From: Pseudomonas nitroreducens NBRC 12694
Lineage (GTDB): Bacteria > Pseudomonadota > Gammaproteobacteria > Pseudomonadales > Pseudomonadaceae
Reading direction: 5' to 3'
Assembly (NCBI RefSeq): GCF_002091755.1
Contig: NZ_BDAI01000005.1
Span: forward strand, 62,001-126,000
Length of the DNA stretch: 64,000 nt
The notes under the pieces are model-generated. The model made no database searches, was not told where the DNA came from, and saw only the letters and a program-made list of their open reading frames with translations. Every line of letters starts with the position of its first letter. The first letter of the stretch is position 1. The position numbers were made by a program, and so were the translations under genes. Shown here piece after piece: positions 37,663-44,688 of the stretch.

Positions 37663-37814
37663 CGCTCACCACTGAAGTGAGCAAACGCTGGTACGCATGG
37701 CGCTCCAGCGGCCGAGAGATAGTGGAAAAAGAAGAGGCCAGGTCTGACACTCCTGTTATCAGGCGGCCTCTCTGCAAGCAAGGACACGACGTGCATGGAA
37801 AAGCGCGAGATTGA
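37659..37814 (+). CDS. Possible 51-aa gene coupled to the repressor
   Basis: A short frame begins GTG at 37659, overlapping the repressor stop (GTGA), and ends TGA at 37812-37814, inside the next gene. AAGGCG lies upstream. The predicted protein is basic and charged, with KRWYAWRSSGREIVEKEEA. The coupling supports it, but there is no recognised family and no composition test has been run. A 7-bp hairpin (37733-37771) lies within it. Confidence 0.4.
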   Translation: MTLTTEVSKRWYAWRSSGREIVEKEEARSDTPVIRRPLCKQGHDVHGKARD

Positions 37815-38301
37815 CGAGCAACTCAAAAGCCTGAGCTTCGAAATGGACGAGGAAATCGACGATCGCAACGAGCGTCGAGGCCACAAAGCTACACCACCCC
37901 GCCACGCCCACACTCCCATGGACCCCAGCCACGCCATCATCCTGGCTGCGATCATCATCGTCAGTGGTCTATGGGGCGGGAAGCTTCTCTACGACTACAT
38001 CCAGGAACAGCGCATCAAGGCCGCCTTCAACGAAGCCGCTGCCTACATGCAGCAGTCTATGAAGCAAGCCGAGCAGGACTCCAGACGCGCGCAGGCAGCA
38101 ATGCAGCAGAGAATGGCGGTTGCGGAAGACGCTAGAGAACAGCGACGCGCTGAGCAGATTGCTCAAAAACATGCAGAACAAGCCAGAGCGGAACAGGAAG
38201 AGCGCTTCAAATCATCCCAGTGCCAGTTCTGGTGGCAGCAGCATAGCCAGCACCCCACGGAGCGAACAATGCAGAGAAAATCCGAAGCATGTGGGGATTG
38301 A
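37795..38301 (+). CDS. Membrane-anchored coiled-coil protein of the element
   Basis: The 168-aa protein has a charged N-terminus, one transmembrane segment (about 45-66: SHAIILAAIIIVSGLWGGKL), a long Gln/Ala/Glu/Arg-rich coiled-coil (about 70-140), and a C-terminal end with two cysteines (SSQCQFWWQQ, EACGD). AAGGA lies upstream of the ATG. It follows the repressor on the same strand, so it may be expressed in the lysogenic state, as moron genes are. An exclusion or envelope role is inference. Confidence 0.7.
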   Translation: MEKREIDEQLKSLSFEMDEEIDDRNERRGHKATPPRHAHTPMDPSHAIILAAIIIVSGLWGGKLLYDYIQEQRIKAAFNEAAAYMQQSMKQAEQDSRRAQAAMQQRMAVAEDAREQRRAEQIAQKHAEQARAEQEERFKSSQCQFWWQQHSQHPTERTMQRKSEACGD

Positions 38302-38383
38302 TAGCTACGTCTTCCCCTTACTTTAGCAAGCCACACTGAAATAATTATTCAGCTTTAACCTTACTATGGAGTCAAGGAAAGGA

Positions 38384-39085
38384 ATGTCATTAGAATCTGT
38401 AGCAAGCAATATTGCGTGGTATACGAACGCCTTGGACTACATAGCAAGGTCCACTCCATTTTTCCTGGTTCTTTGTGGTCTTCTTGCATACTATTATCGC
38501 GAAAAAATAAAATCAATTCTCGCTAAGTCATTGGCATCTGAAGTTGAACATTTAAAGGCGGGTTTCGCAATGGAACTCGCTAAGCAGCAAGCTTCTATGC
38601 AGAGGGAACTTGAGGCTTACAAAGTCAGCCTGATCGCAGAGGCAGAACGAGCTAAAGCGACTCAAGATGTTAGAAAGTCGATAGCTCTGAAGTTCTCGGA
38701 AAGAAGATTTCAGGCAGTAGTAGCCATCTTAGATATCCACATGGGCATCGATACGGATATCACCACCCATTTGGAGCATGATCTCCAAGGCGACGAAAAA
38801 GCCTTCAAAAAAGAGCGCAAGGCTCTTCTGAAAAGGCTCAAAGAGTATGGAAGAGCCTATGACTCTTCAGTGATATTTCTATCTGAAAATCTGAGACTCC
38901 ACATTCTAAACTTTCGAAATATGGCTTATGATGTTCTGGCGTTGAGAAAAAGCGAGAGCGATCCTTTAGTTGATGAAAACTGCGAGGAAACCGCTAGCTT
39001 AATAGATATCTCTATTAAGCTAGAGGACGAGCTAAATAACTTAATAAAATTCTATGAAAGCCTTTCGAACGCCCCTGAACCATGA
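38384..39085 (+). CDS. Membrane-anchored coiled-coil protein with a helical C-terminal domain
   Basis: The protein is 233 aa from ATG at 38384, chosen because AAGGAAAGGA lies just upstream; a start at 38366 lacks a ribosome site. One transmembrane segment (TPFFLVLCGLLAYYYREK) follows a short N-terminus. A coiled-coil then runs through LAKSLASEVEHLKAGFAMELAKQQA, and a mostly helical cytosolic domain ends the protein. The gene is markedly AT-rich with frequent AAA/AAT/ATA codons, unlike the chromosome. I do not recognise the family. Cargo of the element; a phage-exclusion or defence part is possible. Confidence 0.7.
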   Translation: MSLESVASNIAWYTNALDYIARSTPFFLVLCGLLAYYYREKIKSILAKSLASEVEHLKAGFAMELAKQQASMQRELEAYKVSLIAEAERAKATQDVRKSIALKFSERRFQAVVAILDIHMGIDTDITTHLEHDLQGDEKAFKKERKALLKRLKEYGRAYDSSVIFLSENLRLHILNFRNMAYDVLALRKSESDPLVDENCEETASLIDISIKLEDELNNLIKFYESLSNAPEP

Positions 39086-39158
39086 GCAAGTCATCAGATA
39101 AAAACGAGCTCACCGCATATGCCTATATAACGCGCAATTTCATGAAGGAGCCGACCGT

Positions 39159-39210
39159 ACAGGCCTCCTAGCAAGACTGCTAGACTTAAACAATAGCAGC
39201 TGAGGCCTGT
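39159..39210. repeat. Nested inverted repeat in the element's right arm
   Basis: ACAGGCCTC (39159-39167) and GAGGCCTGT (39202-39210) form outer arms. CTAGCA / TGCTAG (39168-39173 and 39178-39183) form an inner hairpin. It lies in the 245-base gap between convergent genes and may be a terminator-like or cis-acting structure. The rest of the gap shows nothing. Confidence 0.5.
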
Positions 39211-39330
39211 CGAAAATACTGACCAGCTCTTGCACGCAAAACCCAGTTACCAATCGCGGATGACAGTGCACCGCCTAGCAATATCCAAGTATGGCTATCA
39301 ATGACAATGGCGAGAAACGGGTTCAGATCC

Positions 39331-39699
39331 CTACTCTCTTGGGGATACGGTCAGCGCTGCGAGTACGTCCACATGACCTAGCGAAGATGCCAGATCAGCG
39401 GGTGTTAGCCCATTGGCATCCTTGATGATCTCAGCACCGAGTTCGAGAAGCAGTGCTATGGCTTCCGGGCGGTCCTGCTCTACAGCACAATGAAGTGGAG
39501 TAAAGCCAGTCTCTCCAGGCAGGTTGATATCAGCTCCGGCGGCGACAAGAACGCGGATGGCTTCGCAGTCACCCCAGCAGCTGACGACATGCAGCGGAGA
39601 GTCGCCCCAGCCATTTCGATAATGAACGGAGTCAATCTGGTGCTCGAAGAAGTCGGGCACACTCGCAATTTCCGAGAAGATATCCTGGAGTGACCGCAT
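39331..39699 (-). CDS. Ankyrin-repeat protein at the right end of the element
   Basis: The 122-aa protein contains about three ankyrin repeats: GDSPLHVVSCWGDCEAIRVLVAAGADIN, then a GFTPLHCAVEQDRPEAIALLLELGAE repeat, then a GLTPADLASSLGHVDVLAAL repeat. It is a protein-binding scaffold without a catalytic part. The start at 39699 has no good ribosome site. It is inside attR, so it is cargo of the element, transcribed towards the other cargo genes. Its target is unknown; inhibitors of host proteins and TA or defence partners are options. Confidence 0.75.
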   Translation of the reverse strand: MRSLQDIFSEIASVPDFFEHQIDSVHYRNGWGDSPLHVVSCWGDCEAIRVLVAAGADINLPGETGFTPLHCAVEQDRPEAIALLLELGAEIIKDANGLTPADLASSLGHVDVLAALTVSPRE

Positions 39700-39795
39700 G
39701 GGGTTCGTAGCCTAATCAGTCCTTGAAAACAGCAAGCCTTCCCTTCGAAGCCGGCCTGGATGCGCCTAGCCTAGCAAGATCGTCCCGTTGTGCGA

Positions 39796-39812
39796 GTCGA
39801 AAAAGTGTCGAA
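39796..39812. promoter_or_regulatory. Paired GTCGAA motifs near attR (candidate integrase arm sites)
   Basis: GTCGAA occurs at 39796-39801 and 39807-39812 with the same 11-base period as the pair near attL. The pairs lie 67 bases inside attL and 105 bases inside attR. Confidence 0.5.
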
Positions 39813-39916
39813 ATCACTTGCCACCACTTGCTATCAATGGCCTATATGCCCCTGCTGAAAGCCCCTATTTCTGCCGTGTTAGCCAATAATGACCATCAAT
39901 GGCCAAGCCAAAAAAC

Positions 39917-39943
39917 GGGTTCAAATCCCCCCGGCTCCACCAA
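39917..39943 (+). repeat. attR: 27-bp copy of the tmRNA 3' end
   Basis: An exact copy of 32470-32496, ending the element. Only the T-arm and acceptor end are copied, so this is not a functional RNA gene. Confidence 0.95.
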
Positions 39944-39951
39944 GTCCAAAG

Positions 39952-39988
39952 AAAAAGGCGCTGAGCCTCAAGCACAGCGCCTTTTTTC
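39952..39988 (+). terminator. Former native ssrA terminator, displaced beyond attR
   Basis: A stem AAAAAGGCGCTG / CAGCGCCTTTTTT lies 9 bases after attR. Before insertion it would have stood directly after ssrA. It now also ends the leftward gene pair beyond it. Confidence 0.82.
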
Positions 39989-40003
39989 TTGTCTGCGATT
40001 TGC

Positions 40004-40306
40004 CTAGAGCGTGAGGAACCCCAGCCGCGGCATCAGCAACTCGGCACGCTCTTCCCCTACCGTTTGGGCACAAGGCTTCCGCAGGCGCAACCGTTCGGCA
40101 TTGCACAGCAGCGGGCCGTCGTCGTCTTCGGTACCGAAAGGGTCATCAATCAGCACACCCTTGATCAGCCCCTGGCGGAACAGCTCACGTATGGCGAGGA
40201 GGTTGGCTTCGCGCGGCCCGCTCAGATCGCTGATGGATTTGAAGTCGCTTTCCGTGAGCTGGCTGAGCACTGCATTCAGCTGGGCCTGGGAGGGTTTATG
40301 GCTCAT
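40004..40306 (-). CDS. Conserved hypothetical protein, 100 aa
   Basis: The protein starts MSHKPSQAQLNAVLSQLTES at 40306, with GGAG upstream; a longer frame to 40354 has no ribosome site. The N-terminal two thirds look helical. No domain is recognised, and no membrane segment or signal peptide is present. It is chromosomal, just outside attR, and separated by 109 bases from yceH on the same strand. Confidence 0.7.
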   Translation of the reverse strand: MSHKPSQAQLNAVLSQLTESDFKSISDLSGPREANLLAIRELFRQGLIKGVLIDDPFGTEDDDGPLLCNAERLRLRKPCAQTVGEERAELLMPRLGFLTL

Positions 40307-40415
40307 GAGAAAGCTCCGGGTGCAGCAAGGGTCAAGCCTAACTATCGGCGGCAAATCTTAACGCTGGATTAGCGTCGCGCAGATTGACCTGGGTCCACCT
40401 GCGCGGTGCATCGCA

Positions 40416-41087
40416 TCAGTCGCGCGAGACGCCCAGCTCCAGCAGGGCGAGACGCTCTTCGAGAGCCGCAATGCGGCCTTCCAGCTCGACCAGTCGCCCT
40501 TCGTCATGACCGCCGCTGTCGCTACGCTCTCCAGAAGCTCGGCTACCGCTGGCGGCGATGGCGGCCTCGCGGTCCTCCTCGGTGCCCAGCAAATGCATAT
40601 AGCGGTCTTCGCGCTGGCCGCCCAGGCGTTCCAACTGCATGGCCATGCCGCGGCCGGCGAGGCGTTCGAGCTGGTGGCGAACTTCCTCGGTGTCGTCGAA
40701 GTCGTGCATGCGCTGGCTGCGGGTGAGCAGTTCGTTGAGCGTCTGCGGGCCGCGCAGGAACAGCAGGCCGAGCAGTATCACCTGCGGCTTGACCAGCTCC
40801 AACGCCTTGTCCAGCCGCTGCTCCCAGCGGTCGGCGCGGCTGCCCATCACCAGACGGGTCATCTCGCGGCCTTCGAGGTGGCGCAGGGATTGGCCGACCT
40901 GACCGGGGGTGAGGTTCATCACCGGGTCGCGGCTGGTTTTCTGGTTGCAGGCGGTGACCAGGGCGTTGAGGGTCAGCGGGTAGGCTTCGGGCGTGGTGAG
41001 CTGCTTTTCGATCAGGCATCCGAGTACGCGAGCATCCACGGCGCTCAGCGGTTCGAAGTCGGGCAGTGTGTCGAGCGACTGGCTCAT
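40416..41087 (-). CDS. yceH: YceH family protein (DUF480, UPF0502)
   Basis: The 223-aa protein has the two winged-helix domains of the DUF480 family: LSAVDARVLGCLIEKQLTTPEAYPLTLNALVTACNQKTSRDPVM at the N-terminus, and LLLFLRGPQTLNELLTRSQRMHDFDD-type second domain. A C-terminal short coiled-coil (LEGRIAALEERLALLE) completes it. Function is unknown in detail; DNA binding is suggested by the fold. Confidence 0.92.
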   Translation of the reverse strand: MSQSLDTLPDFEPLSAVDARVLGCLIEKQLTTPEAYPLTLNALVTACNQKTSRDPVMNLTPGQVGQSLRHLEGREMTRLVMGSRADRWEQRLDKALELVKPQVILLGLLFLRGPQTLNELLTRSQRMHDFDDTEEVRHQLERLAGRGMAMQLERLGGQREDRYMHLLGTEEDREAAIAASGSRASGERSDSGGHDEGRLVELEGRIAALEERLALLELGVSRD

Positions 41088-41148
41088 GGCGGTTTCCGTC
41101 AGGTTGGGAACCGCCCTAGCCTAGCCAATTGCGCAGCGTTTGGCAGCC

Positions 41149-41904
41149 TCAGGCCGCGCCGGACAGTCGGCGGTTCAGCGGTCGTTCGATGACTGCCCAG
41201 TGGGAAAAGGATGCTGCCAGCTCCTGTTCGCGGCCCTGCGCATCGCGCCCCAGCGAGCGGTAGGCAAGGTCGCCAGCGAACCAGTTGGCAGTGTTTGCGG
41301 CCACCACGCGGCCCTCGCCGTTGACCACCAAGGCCTCATGCCCCATCTGCATCAGGTTGCCCAGCAACACGCCCTCGAACTCATGCAGGGCAATATCCGC
41401 GGCGGCGACGCCGATGAAGCGGCCATCTACCTGGATCGGTACGGAGAAGGCGAGGATGTACAGGTCGGTGCCATAGAGATCGACGAAGGGCCCGACCACC
41501 GAGGGCTGGCCGCTGGCGCGCGGGCGCGAGAACCAGGGCATGTTGAGGTAGTTGTAGAAGCTCTCGCTGCGCCGGTTGAAGTTCAGGCTCATGGGCACGA
41601 CCTTGTCGCCGCGGCCGTGGTACCACCACTCCAGGTACATGTCCTGGTCGGCCAGTTCTCCCGGCTCGATCACCACACCGGTGCCGTGCAGACGCGTACC
41701 GTCATCGGTGAGGTCGTGCTGGATGCGCGGGCGCAGTGCACCGAGATCCTTCGAGGACGGACGCTTGCCTTCCTCCGCCAGCGCCCGCCAGATCGCCACG
41801 ACGTCGCCCGCCAGTTCGTCGAGACGCTGGAAAACGTTACGGATGGAAGCGTCAATGCGCTGGGCGCAGCGCTGGAGTTCATCCGAGGGTTGTTCGCTGG
41901 ACAT
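41149..41904 (-). CDS. Soluble PDC/Cache sensor-domain protein paired with a FadR-type regulator
   Basis: The 251-aa protein has a PDC (PhoQ-DcuS-CitA)/Cache-type fold without membrane segments: a helical start (RNVFQRLDELAGDVVAIWRAL), the paired beta segments WWYHGRGDKVVPMSLNFNRRSESFYNYLNMPWF, DLYGTDLYILAFSVPIQVDGRFIGVAAADIAL. Cache domains usually bind amines or carboxylates outside the cell; here no signal peptide is visible. The start at 41904 is favoured, but the frame is open to 42012, directly after the regulator stop. It follows the regulator and faces away from the aldehyde dehydrogenase/permease genes. Its role as an intracellular ligand sensor is inference. Confidence 0.75.
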   Translation of the reverse strand: MSSEQPSDELQRCAQRIDASIRNVFQRLDELAGDVVAIWRALAEEGKRPSSKDLGALRPRIQHDLTDDGTRLHGTGVVIEPGELADQDMYLEWWYHGRGDKVVPMSLNFNRRSESFYNYLNMPWFSRPRASGQPSVVGPFVDLYGTDLYILAFSVPIQVDGRFIGVAAADIALHEFEGVLLGNLMQMGHEALVVNGEGRVVAANTANWFAGDLAYRSLGRDAQGREQELAASFSHWAVIERPLNRRLSGAA

Positions 41905-42012
41905 GACCGCGTGCCTCGCTGTTCTTGTTATCGCGCAGGCCAGAGAGGCCCGCTCAGTCGGTTCGCTGCGCACCCACTCGTGCGCGCCGGAAAGCAGCAA
42001 GCGTTGTGCCAC

Positions 42013-42759
42013 TCAGCCGTCGTCGGCCAGCAAGCTCAGGCGCAGATTGATCAGCCGCCTGATGCCCCGGGTGACGTGGGCTTCGGCCAGCGCGCTGGCG
42101 AGATTCGAGTCGCCCGCACTGATCGCTTCGAGAATGGCGCGGTGTTCCTGCTCGATGGCCGCAGCGCCCGGAAAGCCTTCCACCAGCAGCCAAAGCCATT
42201 CGCCGATTTCCGCCTGCAGGCGCGTCTCCGCGTGGGTCAGGCGCACGGACTGGGCGGCGACGGCAATCTCGATATGGAAACGCGCATCGGCGCGGCGTTG
42301 TTCCTGCCGAGTCGTGGCGTTCGCCAGCGCATCCAGGTACTGAGCGATGCGCGCCTGCTCATCGGAGGTGGAGCGTTGCGCCGCCAGGCGCGCAGCGGCG
42401 CCGGCGATGGCGACATGCTCGTCGCCCAGGTCGCGCAGTTCCAGCGCACTCATCTGGCGCAGTTGCCCCAGCAGAGCGTCCTCGGACGTGTGCTGCGGCG
42501 AGCAGACAAAACTCCCGCCATTACGCCCACGGCGGGTTTCGATCACGCCGCGTTCGCGCAAATCCGCCAGCGCATCGCGCAGGGTCACGGTGGCGACGCC
42601 GAACTGCATGGCCAACTCGCTTTCGCTGGGCAGTTGCTCGCCCTCGGCGTAGAGGCCGAGATCGACCACCTCCACCAGACGGCGCGCGACTTCCTCGGTG
42701 CGCCCTTCCTGGCGCAGGCGCATGAAGCTGGCGGGGCGGACTTTCCTGAATTCGTTCAT
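42013..42759 (-). CDS. FadR-subfamily GntR regulator
   Basis: The 248-aa protein has a GntR winged-helix (about 20-85: EGEQLPSESELAMQFGVATVTLRDALADLRERGVI) and an all-helical FCD ligand domain with metal-type His residues (RADARFHIEIAVAAQS, EQEHRAILEAI, AHVTRGIRRLI). It diverges from the aldehyde dehydrogenase and permease genes, which it probably controls. An amine- or carboxylate-type effector is likely from family; the identity is unknown. Confidence 0.88.
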   Translation of the reverse strand: MNEFRKVRPASFMRLRQEGRTEEVARRLVEVVDLGLYAEGEQLPSESELAMQFGVATVTLRDALADLRERGVIETRRGRNGGSFVCSPQHTSEDALLGQLRQMSALELRDLGDEHVAIAGAAARLAAQRSTSDEQARIAQYLDALANATTRQEQRRADARFHIEIAVAAQSVRLTHAETRLQAEIGEWLWLLVEGFPGAAAIEQEHRAILEAISAGDSNLASALAEAHVTRGIRRLINLRLSLLADDG

Positions 42760-43063
42760 AGGCGGCAGTGCGAAGGGGGCGCTTGGGGCGGACGCTTCCT
42801 GCGCGAAAAGTTCCTGTTCTGGCGGTGATGACGAAGTCTATCTGCAGGCTGGCAGCACCTTCGTTCAAAACTATGTCTCCATATTTTTAAATCGCTTTCG
42901 GCACTTTCAGCAAGGTATTTCGCTCTGAAAAGAGCTTTGAAACGTTCATTTTTCGACCTGTATTGGCAACCGCAAAATCTTAAGATATGGTTTCAAATGT
43001 ATTTGCCAGCGACGGTCCGCAGGCCGTCTCCGCCCACAACAGCAAGAACGAGGAGCGATACGC
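42760..43063. promoter_or_regulatory. AT-rich divergent promoter region of the regulator and aldehyde dehydrogenase
   Basis: These 304 bases contain no gene. The stretch 42860-43000 is strikingly AT-rich. ATCTTAAGAT at 42977-42986 is a perfect 10-bp palindrome and a candidate operator for the FadR-type regulator. Other palindromes are weak. AGGAG lies upstream of the aldehyde dehydrogenase ATG. Confidence 0.5.
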
Positions 43064-44557
43064 ATGAGCCAGCCAACCCGCGCCGAATGGGAAGCCCGCG
43101 CCAAGGCCTTGAAGATCGAAGGCCGCGCCTTCATCCAGGGCGAGTACCTCGCCGCCGCCTCCGGCGACACCTTCGATTGCATCAGCCCGGTGGATGGCCG
43201 TCTGCTGGCCAAGGTCGCCAGCTGTGACGCCGCCGACGCCGAGCGTGCCGTGCAGAGCGCCCGCGCCACCTTCGACTCCGGCGTCTGGTCGCGTGAAGCG
43301 CCAGCCACCCGCAAGGCCGTGATGATCCGCTTCGCCGCCCTGCTGGAAGAACATGCCGAGGAGCTGGCGCTGCTGGAAACCCTGGACATGGGCAAGCCCA
43401 TCGGCGATTCGCTGAACGTCGACCTGCCAGGCGCCGCCGACTCCCTGCGCTGGAGCGGCGAGGCCATCGACAAGGTCTACGACGAAGTCGCTGCGACCGC
43501 CCATGACCAGCTCGGCCTGGTCACCCGCGAACCGGTGGGCGTGGTCGCCGCCATCGTGCCGTGGAACTTCCCGCTGATGATGGCGGCCTGGAAGCTTGGC
43601 CCGGCGCTGGCCACCGGCAACTCGGTGATTCTCAAGCCGTCCGAGCGCTCGCCGCTGACCGCCATCCGCATCGCCCAGTTGGCCATCGACGCTGGCCTGC
43701 CGGCCGGCGTGCTGAACGTGCTGCCCGGCTACGGCCATACCGTCGGCAAGGCCCTGGCGCTGCACATGGATGTGGACACCGCGGTCTTCACCGGCTCCAC
43801 CAAGATCGCCAAGCAGCTGATGGTCTACGCCGGCGAATCGAACATGAAGCGCGTCTGGCTGGAAGCTGGCGGCAAGAGCCCGAACATCGTCTTCGAGGAT
43901 GCCCCGGACCTGCAGGCCGCCGCCGAAGCTGCCGCCGCCGCCATCGCCTTCAACCAGGGCGAAGTCTGCACCGCCGGATCTCGCCTGCTGGTGCAGAAGT
44001 CGATCAAGGCGAAGTTCCTGCCGCTGGTGGTCGAGGCGCTCAAAGGCTGGAAAGCCGGCCATCCGCTGGACCCGGAAACCAACGTCGGCGCCCTGGTCGA
44101 TGGTCGCCAGCTGGAGCAGGTGCTCGGCTATATCCAGGCAGGCCAGGACGAAGGCGCGAAGATCCTCACCGGCGGCAAGCGCGTGCTGGAGGAAACCGGT
44201 GGCACCTACGTCGAGCCGACCCTGTTCGACGGCGTGAGCAACGCGATGAAGATCGCCCGCGAGGAAATCTTCGGCCCGGTACTCTCGGTCATCGAGTTCG
44301 AGGACGCCGAAGAAGCGATCCGCATTGCCAACGACACCCCGTACGGGCTGGCGGCGGCAGTCTGGACCCGCGACATCTCCAAGGCCCACCTCACCGCCCG
44401 TGCCCTGCGCGCCGGCAGCGTGTGGGTGAACATGTACGACGGCGGCGACATGACCGCGCCCTTCGGCGGCTTCAAGCAGTCTGGCAACGGGCGCGACAAG
44501 TCGCTGCACGCCTTCGACAAGTACACCGAGCTGAAGGCGACCTGGATCAAGCTGTAA
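43064..44557 (+). CDS. NAD(P)+-dependent aldehyde dehydrogenase (PuuC/KauB-like)
   Basis: The 497-aa protein is a class 1 type aldehyde dehydrogenase: VPWNFPLMMAAWKLGPALATGN, NAD-binding FTGSTKIAKQL, catalytic Glu in LEAGGKSP near residue 268, and nucleophile Cys in NQGEVCTAGSR near residue 302. Best fit is the gamma-glutamyl-gamma-aminobutyraldehyde or aminobutyraldehyde dehydrogenase group, which acts in polyamine degradation. Substrate is inferred. It is followed by a permease, with a GC-rich hairpin between them. Confidence 0.9.
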   Translation: MSQPTRAEWEARAKALKIEGRAFIQGEYLAAASGDTFDCISPVDGRLLAKVASCDAADAERAVQSARATFDSGVWSREAPATRKAVMIRFAALLEEHAEELALLETLDMGKPIGDSLNVDLPGAADSLRWSGEAIDKVYDEVAATAHDQLGLVTREPVGVVAAIVPWNFPLMMAAWKLGPALATGNSVILKPSERSPLTAIRIAQLAIDAGLPAGVLNVLPGYGHTVGKALALHMDVDTAVFTGSTKIAKQLMVYAGESNMKRVWLEAGGKSPNIVFEDAPDLQAAAEAAAAAIAFNQGEVCTAGSRLLVQKSIKAKFLPLVVEALKGWKAGHPLDPETNVGALVDGRQLEQVLGYIQAGQDEGAKILTGGKRVLEETGGTYVEPTLFDGVSNAMKIAREEIFGPVLSVIEFEDAEEAIRIANDTPYGLAAAVWTRDISKAHLTARALRAGSVWVNMYDGGDMTAPFGGFKQSGNGRDKSLHAFDKYTELKATWIKL

Positions 44558-44590
44558 CGCGATCCGGAACACGAGAGGTTTGGAGCAAGA

Positions 44591-44616
44591 CGGCGCGCGG
44601 CTGATGCCGCGCGCCG
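44591..44616 (+). other. 11-bp GC hairpin between aldehyde dehydrogenase and permease
   Basis: CGGCGCGCGGC and GCCGCGCGCCG (44591-44601, 44606-44616) flank TGAT. There is no T-run, so it is more likely a pause, RNA-stability or differential-expression element than a full terminator. Confidence 0.6.
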
Positions 44617-44688
44617 AACAATAACAACAACGCTTTCCGTTGCACCCGATTGGCTGCCGACGCGAAAACCTCAGACAGGAACCCCACG

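Larger units (their letters stand above)
32470..39943. mobile_element. Inovirus-derived integrated element (Pf-like satellite or defective prophage) in ssrA
   Basis: The element is 7.4 kb from attL to attR, flanked by perfect 27-bp repeats of the tmRNA 3' end. It carries a tyrosine integrase, a filamentous-phage-type replication initiator, two small winged-helix proteins, a divergent repressor with paired operators, and several small genes. No coat protein, adsorption protein or Zot-type assembly ATPase is visible, so it cannot make its own virion. It may be a satellite that borrows these from a helper, or a remnant. Cargo at both edges (TIR protein at left, coiled-coil and ankyrin proteins at right) is AT-richer than the surrounding chromosome, a sign of transfer. 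Confidence 0.9.

Noticed and set aside
39917..39943. Second tRNA-like or tmRNA gene at the right end of the element
   Set aside because: Only the 27-bp repeat is present; no 5' acceptor strand or other arms can be found upstream.
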